Assembly: GCF_000620785.1 (NCBI RefSeq) | Contig: NZ_JIAI01000001.1 | Span: 1,798,001 to 1,862,000 of the forward strand | From: Actinospineispora acaciae DSM 45401 | Lineage (GTDB): Bacteria > Actinomycetota > Actinomycetes > Mycobacteriales > Pseudonocardiaceae | Reading direction: 5' to 3' | DNA: 64,000 nt | Shown here: positions 41,640 through 50,359 of the stretch, in pieces | How positions within the stretch are numbered: position 1 is the stretch's first letter | Layout: the number at the start of each line of letters is the position of its first letter | The notes under the pieces: model-generated | Told to the model about the DNA's origin: nothing | The model's database searches: none | What the model saw: only the letters and a program-made list of their open reading frames with translations | Made by a program: the position numbers and the translations under genes

Positions 41640-42509
41640 ATGACCATGATTCTGGTGACGGGAGCGACCGGCAACGTCGGGCGGCCGCTCATCGACCTGC
41701 TGGTGAACGAGGGCGCCGGGGTGCGGGCGGTGAGCCGCGACCCGGGGGCGGCCGGGCTGCCCGCCGGCGTCGAGGTGGTCGCGGGCGATCCGTCCCGGCC
41801 GGACACCATCACGGCGCACCTGAGCGGCGTCACGAGCGTGTTCCTCAACCCGCGAGCCGTCGGGACGGCCGCCGGCGAGCTGGTGGACCTGCTGAAGCGG
41901 CACGAGGTGACCCGGGTGGTGACCGTGTCGGCGATCAACTGCGACGACGACCCGGCCCGGCAGCCGTCCCGCTACCGGGGGGAGTTGAACAAGGAGGTGG
42001 AGGACGCCGTCGTCGGGTCCGGGCTGGAGTGGGTGAGCCTGCGGTCGTCGCTCTACGCCAGCAACGGCATCGGGCAGTGGGCGGCGCAGATCCGCGCCGG
42101 TGACGTGGTGTTCGGCCCGTACGCGGCGGCCACCGCCGCGCCGATCGACGAGCGGGACATCGCCGCCGTCGGCGCGCGAGCGCTGCTCGGCGACGGGCTG
42201 CTGGGCCGGCGGGTCGAGCTGACCGGCCCGGACCGGCTCACCCAGCGGGAGATGGTCACCACCATCGGCGACGCGATCGGACGGTCCCTGCGCTACCAGG
42301 AGATACCGCCGGACGGGGCCAGGAACGCCATCGTCGGAATCGGCTTTCCCGAGGGGTTCGCCGACGCCCTGCTGGCCATGCAGGCAGGCTCGATCGAGCG
42401 GCCGGCGCCGGTGACCGGCGAGGTGGCGACGATCCTCGGCCGCCCGGCGCTGGCCTACGCCCGGTGGGCCGCCGACCACGCCGAGGCCTTCCAGAGGAGC
42501 GCGGCATGA
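41640..42509 (+). CDS. NmrA-like NAD(P)-binding oxidoreductase
   Basis: 289 residues: ILVTGATGNVGRPLIDLLVNEGAGVRAVSRD is the dinucleotide motif; FLNPRAVGTAAGELVDLLKRHEVTRVVTVSA and SSLYASNGIGQWAAQIRAGDVVFGPYAAATAAPIDERDIAAVGARAL are typical of NmrA/TMR-like epimerase relatives. The ECF41 sigma factor faces it and very likely drives it from the plus-strand promoter at 41583-41609; a ribosome site (GGAGACGAGG) lies just before the ATG. First of three plus-strand genes. Confidence 0.9.
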   Translation: MTMILVTGATGNVGRPLIDLLVNEGAGVRAVSRDPGAAGLPAGVEVVAGDPSRPDTITAHLSGVTSVFLNPRAVGTAAGELVDLLKRHEVTRVVTVSAINCDDDPARQPSRYRGELNKEVEDAVVGSGLEWVSLRSSLYASNGIGQWAAQIRAGDVVFGPYAAATAAPIDERDIAAVGARALLGDGLLGRRVELTGPDRLTQREMVTTIGDAIGRSLRYQEIPPDGARNAIVGIGFPEGFADALLAMQAGSIERPAPVTGEVATILGRPALAYARWAADHAEAFQRSAA

Positions 42510-43171
42510 AGCTCACCATCGTCGCCGCCACCGGGGGTATCGGTGCGCATCTCCTGCGCCAGTCCGTCGCGGCGGGCCACGACGTGACCCCGGTGGTAAG
42601 GGATCCGGCGAAGCTGCCGGTGCCGACGCCCGCCGTCACCGCCGACCTGGCCACCGCCGGCCCGGACACGCTCGCGCCCGCGCTCGACGGAGCCGACGCG
42701 GTGCTGTCCTGCCTCGGCCCACGGTCCACCGCCGAGGCCGGCGTCGCGTCCCTCGGCACCCGCACCATCGTGACCGCCATGACGGCGGCGGGTGTCCGGC
42801 GGCTGGTCGTGATCAGCGCCGCCCCGATCGGCACCGTGCCCTCGCCCGGCCGCCCGAACCCGCCCAAGCACGATCCGGGCGACGGGTTCCTGATGCGCCA
42901 CGTGGCCGCCCCGCTGGTCAAGGCCATCCTCCGCGCCCACTACGCCGACCTCGCGGAGATGGAGGCGCTGGTCGCGGGCAGCGGCCTGGACTGGACGGTG
43001 GTGCGGCCACCTCGGCTCACCGACAGGCCGGGAACGGGCGCCTACCGGACCGCGCGCGGCCGCAACCTCCGGGGCGGACGGATCATCGCGCGCGCCGACG
43101 TCGCCCACGGCATGCTCCGCGTGCTCGACCAACCCGACACGATCGGCCAGACCATCGGGATCGCCTACTAG
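42506..43171 (+). CDS. NAD(P)H-binding reductase (BLVRB/YwnB-like)
   Basis: 221 residues: LTIVAATGGIGAHLLRQSVAAGHDVTPVVRDPAKL (glycine motif with phosphate-binding Arg), LSCLGPRSTAEAGVASLGTRTIVTAMTAAGVRRLVVISA, and LDWTVVRPPRLTD. ATG overlaps the preceding stop (ATGA). The terminal TAG at 43169-43171 consists of the TA duplicated by the inserted element plus the element's first G, so the insertion preserved or created the stop. Confidence 0.9.
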   Translation: MKLTIVAATGGIGAHLLRQSVAAGHDVTPVVRDPAKLPVPTPAVTADLATAGPDTLAPALDGADAVLSCLGPRSTAEAGVASLGTRTIVTAMTAAGVRRLVVISAAPIGTVPSPGRPNPPKHDPGDGFLMRHVAAPLVKAILRAHYADLAEMEALVAGSGLDWTVVRPPRLTDRPGTGAYRTARGRNLRGGRIIARADVAHGMLRVLDQPDTIGQTIGIAY

Positions 43172-43333
43172 GCCGTGTTTAAGAAGCCCTTGATCGCGGT
43201 CTTCGCGCCCAGGCGGCCCCTGGCGGCGTTGGAGGCAAGCCCGGGTACAACCCCGGTACCCGGGCTCACCTCCGCCTTGCCAGCGACCACCTGGATCACG
43301 AAGCCCATCGACCTGGACTTCTTAAACACGACC
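43171..43333. mobile_element. MITE-like element 2 (TA target duplication)
   Basis: A 163-base non-coding element with ends GGCCGTGTTTAAGAAG and, reversed, GGTCGTGTTTAAGAAG (15 of 16 equal), flanked by TA at 43169-43170 and 43334-43335. Inside are GTCTTCGCGCCCAGGCGGC, a stem around TACAACCCCGGTA and CACCTGGATCAC, all shared with element 1 at 32216. It separates the reductase gene from the monooxygenase-like gene of the same unit. Confidence 0.78.
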
Positions 43334-43347
43334 TAGGGGCCGCTGTC

Positions 43348-43713
43348 ATGCATGAGCCAGTCACGTTGACCGAGGTGCCGACCGACGACCCGGTCACGCT
43401 GATCAACGCGTTCAGCGTGCCGGTCGAGGAGTCGGACCTGCTGCTGAGCCTGTGGACCGACAACGCCCGCATCATGGCGCGTCAGCCCGGGTTCATCCGC
43501 GCCGTGATGTACCGCGCACTGGTCGACGACGCCGAGCTGCGCTTCGTCAACACCGCCCACTGGAGCAGCGGGATGGCGCTCGCCGCCGCGCGGGCCAACC
43601 CCGAGTGGCGCGCCTCGATCCGACGGATGGGCGAGCATCCCGGGCTGCACGCCACGCCCCGGCCGGTGGTCTACGAGGTGGTTCTCGACGTCCGCCCCGA
43701 TGATCCGCTGTGA
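43348..43713 (+). CDS. antibiotic-biosynthesis-monooxygenase-like (ABM) protein
   Basis: 121 residues forming one dimeric ferredoxin-like ABM domain: DPVTLINAFSVPVEESDLLLSLWTDNARIMARQPGFIRAVMYRAL and LRFVNTAHWSSGMALAAARANPEWRASIRR. Members act as cofactor-free monooxygenases or heme-degrading-like proteins; no catalytic residue can be assigned here. Third gene of the ECF41-facing unit, now behind the inserted element. Its last 43 bases overlap the convergent LysR gene. Confidence 0.85.
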   Translation: MHEPVTLTEVPTDDPVTLINAFSVPVEESDLLLSLWTDNARIMARQPGFIRAVMYRALVDDAELRFVNTAHWSSGMALAAARANPEWRASIRRMGEHPGLHATPRPVVYEVVLDVRPDDPL

Positions 43714-44567
43714 GCCGCGGCCACCTGCTCCATGAACGCCCGGGCCGCCGGGGAGTCCGTCGCCCTCGGTGAGAGCGCCACGGCCAGGGTGCGCGGTATC
43801 GGCGGTTCGAACCGTCGGAAGGCGACCGAGTCGACCTTGCGCGGCAGGCCGAGGGTGGGAACGACGCTGACGCCGAGACCGGCGGACACCATCTCGAGGA
43901 TGGCCATCAGCTCGCTCGCCTCGTACGCCACGTCGAGACGCGCCCCGGCGGCGCGGGCGGCGTCGAGTATGAGCGGCCCACAACCACCGGTGGCGAGAAT
44001 GAACGGCTCGCCGGAGAGGGATGGGAAACCGACCGCCTCTTTCCTGGCGAGCTCATGACCCGAGGGCAGCACGGCGACCAGCTCGTCACCGCCGAGCAAC
44101 TCGGTGTGCAGGTTCGGGCACGGCAGCGTCACGACGCCGATGTCCGCGGCGCCCTTGCGCAGCCAGTCGACCACTTCCTGGTCGGCGCCCTCGAACAGCC
44201 GCAGCCGCACCAGCGGGTAGCTGTCGCCGAACGTCCGCAACTGGGCGGCCATCAGGGTGCCCGTGACGCTGCGCAGGCTCGCGATCCGCACCGTGCCGGT
44301 CACCTTCCCGGCCGTCGAGGCCGCCTCCATCCGCAGCTGGTCGAGCTGGCGCATGATCTCGCTCGCCCGCGACAGCGCGGTGTTCCCGGCCTCGGTGAGG
44401 GTGACCCCGTCGCGGTGCCGGACCAGCAGTTTCACCCCGAGCTCGCGCTCCAGCGCCGCGATGGCCCTGCTGACCGCCGGCTGCGTGACCCCGAGCTGCT
44501 CGGCGGCGAGCGTGAACCCGCCCCGGTCCGCGACCGCGAGGAACATCCGCAGCTGCAGCAGCGTCAT
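43671..44567 (-). CDS. LysR family regulator
   Basis: 298 residues: LLQLRMFLAVADRGGFTLAAEQLGVTQPAVSRAIAALERELGVKLLVRHRDGVTLTEAG is the winged HTH, followed by a periplasmic-binding-like effector domain (GTVRIASLRSVTGTLMAAQLRTF). Third gene of a minus-strand unit with an M20 hydrolase and an alpha/beta hydrolase; its ATG overlaps the hydrolase stop (ATGA). It probably regulates this unit or the nearby MHS transporter. Confidence 0.93.
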   Translation of the reverse strand: MTLLQLRMFLAVADRGGFTLAAEQLGVTQPAVSRAIAALERELGVKLLVRHRDGVTLTEAGNTALSRASEIMRQLDQLRMEAASTAGKVTGTVRIASLRSVTGTLMAAQLRTFGDSYPLVRLRLFEGADQEVVDWLRKGAADIGVVTLPCPNLHTELLGGDELVAVLPSGHELARKEAVGFPSLSGEPFILATGGCGPLILDAARAAGARLDVAYEASELMAILEMVSAGLGVSVVPTLGLPRKVDSVAFRRFEPPIPRTLAVALSPRATDSPAARAFMEQVAAAHSGSSGRTSRTTS

Positions 44568-45715
44568 CGCCGGCCCAGCTCCGCGCCGCCACAGAACCGA
44601 AGAATGGTCTCCAGGAGAATGTCGCTGCACTCCTGAACGGACTCCAGCTCGACCCATTCCTCGACGGCGTGCAGGCCTTCCCCCCGGGGGCCGAAAACAA
44701 CAGTGGGTATTCCGGCCGCCTCGAGCAGCGCCGCATCCGTCCAGCCGGAGAAACCCGAGGTGGCCCCGTTCTCGGCGCGTCGGGCCTCCCGCAAGGCCGT
44801 CGCTATGCCCGAGCCGGCGTCGCCGACCAGCGGCCGGCGTTCGAACGTCACGCGCACCGTGGCGTGAAAGGACGAATCGCGCGCCCGGGCCGCGTCCAGG
44901 ATCTCCCGCATTTCGGCCAGCGCCGTCGCGGCGTTCTCCCCCGGCACCGTGCGACGCTCGATCTCGATGGTGCAGGAGGCGGGATAGCTCGACAGCTCCT
45001 GGCCACCGCGAATGAGCGAGGCGTGCACCGAGCCCGGCCCCAGCACGGGGTGGCCGGCTCCGCGCGCGAACCGCTCGGCGAGCCGCTCGACACCGACCAG
45101 GACGTGCCCGGCCTTGGCGATGGCATCGACGCCCTCCTCCGGGCGGGAGCCGTGCGCGGCGACCCCGGTGACGGTGACCTCCAGCCAGGCGAACCCCTTG
45201 TGACAGGTGACGACGTCCAGGTTCGTCGGCTCGGCGATGATCGCCCCGTCGGTCCTCCACTCGGACAGCAAGGCCTCCGTGCCCGCCGACAGGAACTCCT
45301 CATCGACGACCGCCGCCACCACGACGTCCCCGCGCGGCTGGTGCGCCCGGGCCCGGGCCGCGGCGTGCAACAGCGCCGCCAGCCCCCCTTTCATGTCCAG
45401 CGCGCCCCGGCCGTAGAGCCGTCCGTGCTCGACACGCGGACGGTGCGGCTCGCGCATTCCCGCGACTCCGACGGTGTCGAGATGGCCGTTCAGCATCAGC
45501 GAGCGACCGCCACCGGCACCGGGCAGCCGCCCGATCACGTTCGACCCGCCGCAACCGCGGACCGCCTGACCGGTGACGTCAAAACCCCGTTCCCGCAACC
45601 AGCCCGCGACGAGCTCGCCGATCTCGCGCTCGCCCGCGCCGCCCGGATCCAGCCCCGGGTTGACCGAGTCGATGGCCACCAGGCTCGTCAACAGCCGGCG
45701 AAGCTCCGCATCCAC
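44564..45715 (-). CDS. M20 family metallohydrolase (ArgE/DapE-like)
   Basis: 383 residues. Metal and catalytic motifs: LNGHLDTVG (His and Asp), YGRGALDMKGGLAALL (bridging Asp), VVAAVVDEEFLSAGTEALL (catalytic Glu-Glu), AIIAEPTN, and LHAVEEWVELES (distal His). The dimerisation lid is the central part (CHKGFAWLEVTVTGVAAHGSRPEEG). Deacylates or hydrolyses an amide such as an N-acyl or N-carbamoyl amino acid. GTG at 45715 is five bases after the upstream stop. Confidence 0.93.
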   Translation of the reverse strand: MDAELRRLLTSLVAIDSVNPGLDPGGAGEREIGELVAGWLRERGFDVTGQAVRGCGGSNVIGRLPGAGGGRSLMLNGHLDTVGVAGMREPHRPRVEHGRLYGRGALDMKGGLAALLHAAARARAHQPRGDVVVAAVVDEEFLSAGTEALLSEWRTDGAIIAEPTNLDVVTCHKGFAWLEVTVTGVAAHGSRPEEGVDAIAKAGHVLVGVERLAERFARGAGHPVLGPGSVHASLIRGGQELSSYPASCTIEIERRTVPGENAATALAEMREILDAARARDSSFHATVRVTFERRPLVGDAGSGIATALREARRAENGATSGFSGWTDAALLEAAGIPTVVFGPRGEGLHAVEEWVELESVQECSDILLETILRFCGGAELGRR

Positions 45716-45720
45716 CCGCG

Positions 45721-46548
45721 CTACTCCAGAAAGAAGTTGCCCAACGCCTCGCCGACCAGCGCCGGCTCGTTCTCCATCGGGATGTGGCCGGCCCTCGGGA
45801 TCCGCAACAGGGTCGTCGCCGGCATCTCCACGCTGAACCGGTCCGCGTACTCTACTTTCTGGAACGGATCGTCCTCGCCCCAGATGAGGAACTTCGGCAC
45901 CGAGGACGCCCGCAGCCGGTCGACCAGCTCCAGCGTGTACCGGCTGTCGGCGGCGGCCGCGAGCGCCATCCAGGACCGGGCCACGCGGGCCGTTCTCCAC
46001 GGTTCGACGTAGTCCTGGATCTCCGCCTCCGTCGCCTGTCGCCCGAGCGCCGTGGTCACCGCCTGCCGCCGGGCGGCGAGCAGCTCGTCCACCGACGTCG
46101 CGGCCACCAGCTCCGGGTCCCGGTAGCGAGCGACACCCGGGACCGGCCACGAGTCATAGGTGACCGAGTTGACCAGGGCCAGCCGCCGCACCTCGACGGC
46201 TCCGGTGGCCAACAGGTGTTGCGCGAGCGCCCCGCCGATGTCGTGCCCGGCGATCGACAAGGGCGCCGGTTCACCGAGAGCCTCGACGAACCGGCCCACC
46301 CACCGGGCGAGCTCCGGCACCGTGGCCGTCTCGACCGTCAGCTCGCCGCCCGAGTGCCCGGCACCCGGCAGGTCCACCGCGACCGGCCGCACCCCCAACG
46401 CCGCCATCCGGCCCATGACGGGCCGCCACACCCGGCTCCAGTACGTCCCGTGCAGCAGCAACACCATCGGCCCGTCACCACACGTCAGGTAGCTCGCCGG
46501 GACACCATCGACCTCGACCTCCGTGCGCACCGTGCCCGCCGACGTCAT
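45721..46548 (-). CDS. alpha/beta hydrolase with Asp nucleophile (epoxide hydrolase/dehalogenase-like)
   Basis: 275 residues from ATG 46548, which has a strong GGAGG site; upstream in-frame ATGs lack one. The nucleophile elbow is IAGHDIGGALAQHLLATG, with Asp instead of Ser, as in epoxide hydrolases and haloalkane/haloacetate dehalogenases. The oxyanion region is LLLHGTYWSRVWRPVMGRM, the acid probably DDPFQ, and the base His is in RAGHIPMENEP. Heads the hydrolase, M20, LysR unit, divergent from a MocR regulator. Confidence 0.88.
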   Translation of the reverse strand: MTSAGTVRTEVEVDGVPASYLTCGDGPMVLLLHGTYWSRVWRPVMGRMAALGVRPVAVDLPGAGHSGGELTVETATVPELARWVGRFVEALGEPAPLSIAGHDIGGALAQHLLATGAVEVRRLALVNSVTYDSWPVPGVARYRDPELVAATSVDELLAARRQAVTTALGRQATEAEIQDYVEPWRTARVARSWMALAAAADSRYTLELVDRLRASSVPKFLIWGEDDPFQKVEYADRFSVEMPATTLLRIPRAGHIPMENEPALVGEALGNFFLE

Positions 46549-46590
46549 GAAACCCTCCTCCCAGGTAGGAACCGCCATTACGATGATGTT

Positions 46591-46603
46591 TTCGATATTC
46601 GAA
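46591..46603. promoter_or_regulatory. palindrome TTCGA-N3-TCGAA
   Basis: A 5-bp perfect inverted repeat around TAT in the 114-base divergent, locally AT-rich gap between the hydrolase and MocR genes. A likely regulatory site for one or both directions; the binding protein is not known. Confidence 0.4.
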
Positions 46604-46662
46604 GTCCAATACCAATTCTGTGATGGCTCCATGAGCGATCGTCATCAGGCCCGGGCCTCCCG

Positions 46663-48159
46663 GTGAAGCGGGCCGCAGTGGTGCCTCGGCCGGCGATCGG
46701 GCTGGACCGGCGGCTGTCCGTGCCCCTGCACCGGCAGCTCTACGAGCGGTTGCGGGTCGCGATCCTCCGCGGCCAGCTGGCGGCGGGCGCTCGGCTGCCC
46801 TCGACCCGGTCGCTGGCGCACGAGCTGGGCATCTCCCGCACCACCGTGCTCGTCGCCTACGAACAACTGCGCGCGGAGGGCTACCTCGAGGGCCGGGTGG
46901 GGGCGGGCACCACGGTGGCCCTGTTGCCGCCGGAGAGCCTGCTGCGCGCCCCCGGCCCCTCGACGGGCACGACGAGCCGGGTCCGAACGGGCACGCGTCG
47001 TTCGCCCTCGCGGCGCGGCGCCCTCATGGCCCAGGCGCCCAACGTGCCCTCGACCCCGCCGCGATCGGGAGCACAGGCCGCCTTCCGGGTCGGCGTGCCC
47101 GCGCTCGACGCGTTCCCCCACGAGCTGTGGAACCGGCTCATCGTGCGGCGGGCACGGCGGTCACCTCGGGACCTGGTGGACTACCAGGAGGTGGGCGGCT
47201 ACCTCCCGCTGCGGCGGGCGATCGCGGCGCACCTCGGCGTCTCCCGGGGCGTCCGCTGCGACGCCGACCAGGTGGTCGTCGTGTCCGGCGGGCAGAGCGC
47301 GGTGGACCTCGTCGCCCGCGTGCTGCTCGACCCGGGCGACGCGGCCTGGCTGGAGGACCCCGGCTACCTCGGCGCGAGGGGGGCGCTGCTCGGCGCGGGT
47401 GCCGAGGTGGTCGGGGTCCCCGTGGACGACCAGGGCCTGGACGTCTCCGCCGGCGTGGAGCTGTGTCCCACGGCGCGGCTGGCGTTCGTCACTCCCTCGC
47501 ACCAGCACCCGCTCGCGGTGACGATGAGCCTGGCCCGTCGGCTGGAGCTGTTGGCGTGGGCCGGGCGTGCGAACGCGTGGATCGTGGAGGACGACTACGA
47601 CAGCGAGTACCGGCACGCGGGGCGCCCGCTCGCCTCGCTGCAGAGCCTGGATGACGACGGGCGCGTCATCTACGTCGGCACCTTCACGAAGGTGTTGTTC
47701 CCGGCCCTGCGCATCGGTTACGTCGTGGTGCCGGAGGACCTGGTGGACGCCTTCCTCGCCGCCCGGCGCTTCTCCGACGCATGCCCGGGCGCATTGCAGC
47801 AGGCGACGCTGGCCGACTTCATCGGCGAAGGCCACTTCGAGCGGCACCTCCGAAGAATGCGCACGCTCTACGCCGGACGCGCCGCGGTCCTGAGCCGGGA
47901 GGCGACCCGCCATCTCGACGGAATACTCGAACTCCAGCCCCCGACCGCCGGAATTCACGTGGTCGGATGGCTCCCATCGGGCGTGGATGACCACATGGCG
48001 TCCCGCTCGGCGGCCGCCGCCGGAGTGGTGACCCGGCCGCTGTCGATGTACCGGTCGGGCCGGTCCGGGCGGCCCGGCCTCGTCCTGGGGTACGGATACA
48101 TCGACGAGGACGGGATAACCCGAGGCGTGCGGCGGCTGGCGGAAGCGTTGCGGCGCTAA
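46663..48159 (+). CDS. MocR/PdxR-type regulator (GntR HTH plus aminotransferase domain)
   Basis: 498 residues. Winged HTH at about 15-90: LSVPLHRQLYERLRVAILRGQLAAGARLPSTRSLAHELGISRTTVLVAYEQLRAEGYLEGRVGAGTTV. The aminotransferase-like domain follows, with VSGGQSAVDLVARVLLDPGD, ATPSHQHPLAVT-like region (VTPSHQHPLAV), VEDDYDSEYRH and VGTFTKVLFPALRIGYVV, where Lys in FTK binds PLP. Divergent from the hydrolase unit; the spaced repeats at 48864-48890 before the MHS transporter fit MocR-type sites. Confidence 0.93.
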   Translation: MKRAAVVPRPAIGLDRRLSVPLHRQLYERLRVAILRGQLAAGARLPSTRSLAHELGISRTTVLVAYEQLRAEGYLEGRVGAGTTVALLPPESLLRAPGPSTGTTSRVRTGTRRSPSRRGALMAQAPNVPSTPPRSGAQAAFRVGVPALDAFPHELWNRLIVRRARRSPRDLVDYQEVGGYLPLRRAIAAHLGVSRGVRCDADQVVVVSGGQSAVDLVARVLLDPGDAAWLEDPGYLGARGALLGAGAEVVGVPVDDQGLDVSAGVELCPTARLAFVTPSHQHPLAVTMSLARRLELLAWAGRANAWIVEDDYDSEYRHAGRPLASLQSLDDDGRVIYVGTFTKVLFPALRIGYVVVPEDLVDAFLAARRFSDACPGALQQATLADFIGEGHFERHLRRMRTLYAGRAAVLSREATRHLDGILELQPPTAGIHVVGWLPSGVDDHMASRSAAAAGVVTRPLSMYRSGRSGRPGLVLGYGYIDEDGITRGVRRLAEALRR

Positions 48160-48698
48160 TCGGCGCGGCGCATCCGCATGACCTTGAGCCCCTCGTAGCG
48201 CACGCGTTTGCACATGACCGCGAAACCGTCGAGGTTGCCCACGATGCGGGCGAAGACACACGCCTGGTTCGGGTGCGGCCGACCGTCCACATGAATGGTC
48301 GTCGGAAAGTTCACCCTGGCATGCCGGCCGTAGGCGAGCGTTATCTCCCGGATGTACGGATCCCAGATGATGTCGCCCGGCGCCAGCGCGCTGCTCCGGT
48401 TCTCCAGCAGCAGGCCCTCGGTGACTCCCGGCAGCTCGATCCGGTCGAGGTAGAACGCGGCGTGGCCGAACCACGCGCAATGAACCAGGTCGCCCGAGTA
48501 CGGCAGGATCTCCCAGAAGGCGTCGCATGTTCTCGGCGCCACATGGTCCAGCAACACCCCGTCGAACGTCTCGTCTTCGATCCTGATCTCGAAATGCCGG
48601 GCATCGTCGGGAATCCCGTTCGGAATCTCGAATCGGTCGTACCACCACTCGTCCCACATCTCTCGCATCGCCGCCGCGTGCTGTGCGTCCACCGACAT
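48156..48698 (-). CDS. DUF3830 (cyclophilin-like) protein
   Basis: 180 residues. RHFEIRIEDETFDGVLLDHVAPRTCDAFWEILPYSGDLVHCAWFGHAAF and IIWDPYIREITLAYGRHARV are the cyclophilin-like barrel strands of the DUF3830 family, which often lies beside transporters and amide hydrolases. Function is unknown; a hydrolytic or binding role in small-amide metabolism has been guessed only from context. GGGAGG stands before ATG 48698. Divergent from the MHS transporter; stop overlaps the MocR stop. Confidence 0.75.
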   Translation of the reverse strand: MSVDAQHAAAMREMWDEWWYDRFEIPNGIPDDARHFEIRIEDETFDGVLLDHVAPRTCDAFWEILPYSGDLVHCAWFGHAAFYLDRIELPGVTEGLLLENRSSALAPGDIIWDPYIREITLAYGRHARVNFPTTIHVDGRPHPNQACVFARIVGNLDGFAVMCKRVRYEGLKVMRMRRAD

Positions 48699-48863
48699 TG
48701 CGACCTCCCGGTCCGGGTGCCATTTCCAACCGACCCCGTCATGGTGCTCGCCAACTCGACACGAGCACAGAACCACTCGCCCGTCGCGGGCCAAAGCCAT
48801 TTTGGGTCGGGCCTTGACCTACTCGCCCGGCGCGGGGTAGGAAACAAGCCAGCATCACACAGT

Positions 48864-48890
48864 GGTACGAACGTTTCATCAGATGGTACG
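48864..48890. promoter_or_regulatory. GGTACG direct repeats two helical turns apart
   Basis: GTGGTACGAA and ATGGTACGCA carry GGTACG at 48864-48869 and 48885-48890, 21 bases apart, on the same face of the helix. They lie 43 bases before the transporter ATG, in the 234-base divergent gap. MocR regulators typically recognise such phased direct repeats. Confidence 0.5.
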
Positions 48891-48932
48891 CAGCAGCTCC
48901 GCCGGCAACGACGCACGAGGACGGAAGCGCCC

Positions 48933-50297
48933 ATGAGCCAGTCCGACCCACGGTCCACACTCCCCGACGCCCAGCGGCCGCGCCCGGTCGACCGCGCCGG
49001 CCTGCATCGGGTGATCTTCGGTGCGTCCACGGGCACGTTCGTCGAGTGGTACGACTACGGAATCTATGGGGCACTGGCCGGAACGATCGGTCAGGTCATC
49101 TTCACGTCCGAATCGTCGACGGCGCGCTGGCTGGCCACATTCGCGGTGTTCTCGCTGGCGTTCTTCGCCAGGCCGGTGGGAGGAATCCTGTGCGGCCGCC
49201 TCGGGGACACGATCGGCCGCAAACGCACCCTCGCACTGGTCATCATCGTCATGTCGACGGCCACCGCCGCAATGGGACTCGTTCCGGGCACGGCGTCCAT
49301 CGGGATCATGGCGCCGGTACTGTTCGTGGTGCTGCGTCTGATCCAGGGACTTTCGGCCGGCGGGGAGATCGCCGGCGCCATCTGTTTCGTCGCCGAGCAT
49401 TCCCCCACCAGCCGGCGTGGTCGCTACACCAGCTACGTCAACAGCGCGGCCGCCGCCGGCGGATTCAGCGGTGTCCTGTTCGGCACGGTGCTCAATGTGC
49501 TGTTGTCCTCGGAATCCATGCAGAGCTGGGGTTGGCGGGTGCCGTTCCTGGTCGCGCTGCCCCTCGGGCTGGTCGGGCTCTACGTCCGGATGCGGCTGGA
49601 GGAGTCACCCGTCTTCGCCGACGTCGCCCGGACCGGCGTTCTGCGCAAGGGCGCGGTGCGGTCCCTCCTGATCGACCGGCAGGTACACCGCAAGATCGCA
49701 TTGTCGGTCGGAATCGGGACCCTGAACAGCGTCGGGTTCTATACGCTGCTCGCCTACGTGCCCCTGTATCTCACCGAGATGCTCAGCTTGCCGCGATCAA
49801 TGGTGATCGCGACCACGGCGGCCATCACGGCCGTGCTGTTGGTCGGAATTCCCGTCATGGGCTCGATCTCCGACCGGTTCGGGCGCAGGCGCACGTTCCT
49901 GGTCGGCTGCGCCGGGTTCCTCGTGCTGACCTATCCCTGTTTCTGGCTGATCACACAGAAACACCTCGCGGCCGCGCTGCTCGGCGCCGCGCTGCTGGCG
50001 CTTCTCGTCGCCATCCCGCAGGGGATCACCCACATCGCGCTGGCCGAGCTGTTCCCCACCCAGGTGCGCTGGACGTACTACGCCACCGGCTACAACATCT
50101 CGATCGGCGTGTTCGGCGGCACCGCACCATTGCTGATGACGCTCCTTTCCACCACTCTCGGGACCTCGCTCGGACCGGCGATCTACGTGATCGGCGCCGC
50201 CGTCATCACCGCGGTGGCCGCCCTGTACATGCGCGAGACCGCGCACGAACCGTTGAACACCGCGGCGGTGCCCTCGCCTACCGAGGGCCGTCCTTGA
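48933..50297 (+). CDS. MHS-type MFS transporter (proline/ketoglutarate/shikimate group)
   Basis: 454 residues, 12 helices. VIFGASTGTFVEWYDYGIYGALAG is the signature first helix of metabolite:H+ symporters; FFARPVGGILCGRLGDTIGRKRTL is the loop 2-3 motif, and LRLIQGLSAGGEIAGAICFVAEHSP the helix 4-5 signature. It imports an organic acid or amino-acid-like metabolite. With DUF3830, the M20 and alpha/beta hydrolases, MocR and LysR it may form one catabolic locus. Confidence 0.93.
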   Translation: MSQSDPRSTLPDAQRPRPVDRAGLHRVIFGASTGTFVEWYDYGIYGALAGTIGQVIFTSESSTARWLATFAVFSLAFFARPVGGILCGRLGDTIGRKRTLALVIIVMSTATAAMGLVPGTASIGIMAPVLFVVLRLIQGLSAGGEIAGAICFVAEHSPTSRRGRYTSYVNSAAAAGGFSGVLFGTVLNVLLSSESMQSWGWRVPFLVALPLGLVGLYVRMRLEESPVFADVARTGVLRKGAVRSLLIDRQVHRKIALSVGIGTLNSVGFYTLLAYVPLYLTEMLSLPRSMVIATTAAITAVLLVGIPVMGSISDRFGRRRTFLVGCAGFLVLTYPCFWLITQKHLAAALLGAALLALLVAIPQGITHIALAELFPTQVRWTYYATGYNISIGVFGGTAPLLMTLLSTTLGTSLGPAIYVIGAAVITAVAALYMRETAHEPLNTAAVPSPTEGRP

Positions 50298-50340
50298 CAG
50301 GTCCCACGATACCCACCGTATCCTCCATACCGTCAGTATC
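50294..50340 (+). promoter_or_regulatory. promoter with repeated GATAC/GTATC half-sites
   Basis: TTGACA at 50294-50299 overlaps the end of the transporter gene; TATCCT at 50319-50324 is a possible -10 (19-base spacer). GATAC-CCACC-GTATC (50308-50322) and ATAC-CGTCA-GTAT (50327-50339) are two inverted repeats covering it, so the next gene is probably repressed by a dimeric regulator. Confidence 0.5.
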
Positions 50341-50359
50341 TGAGCGACTGGAGGTATCC

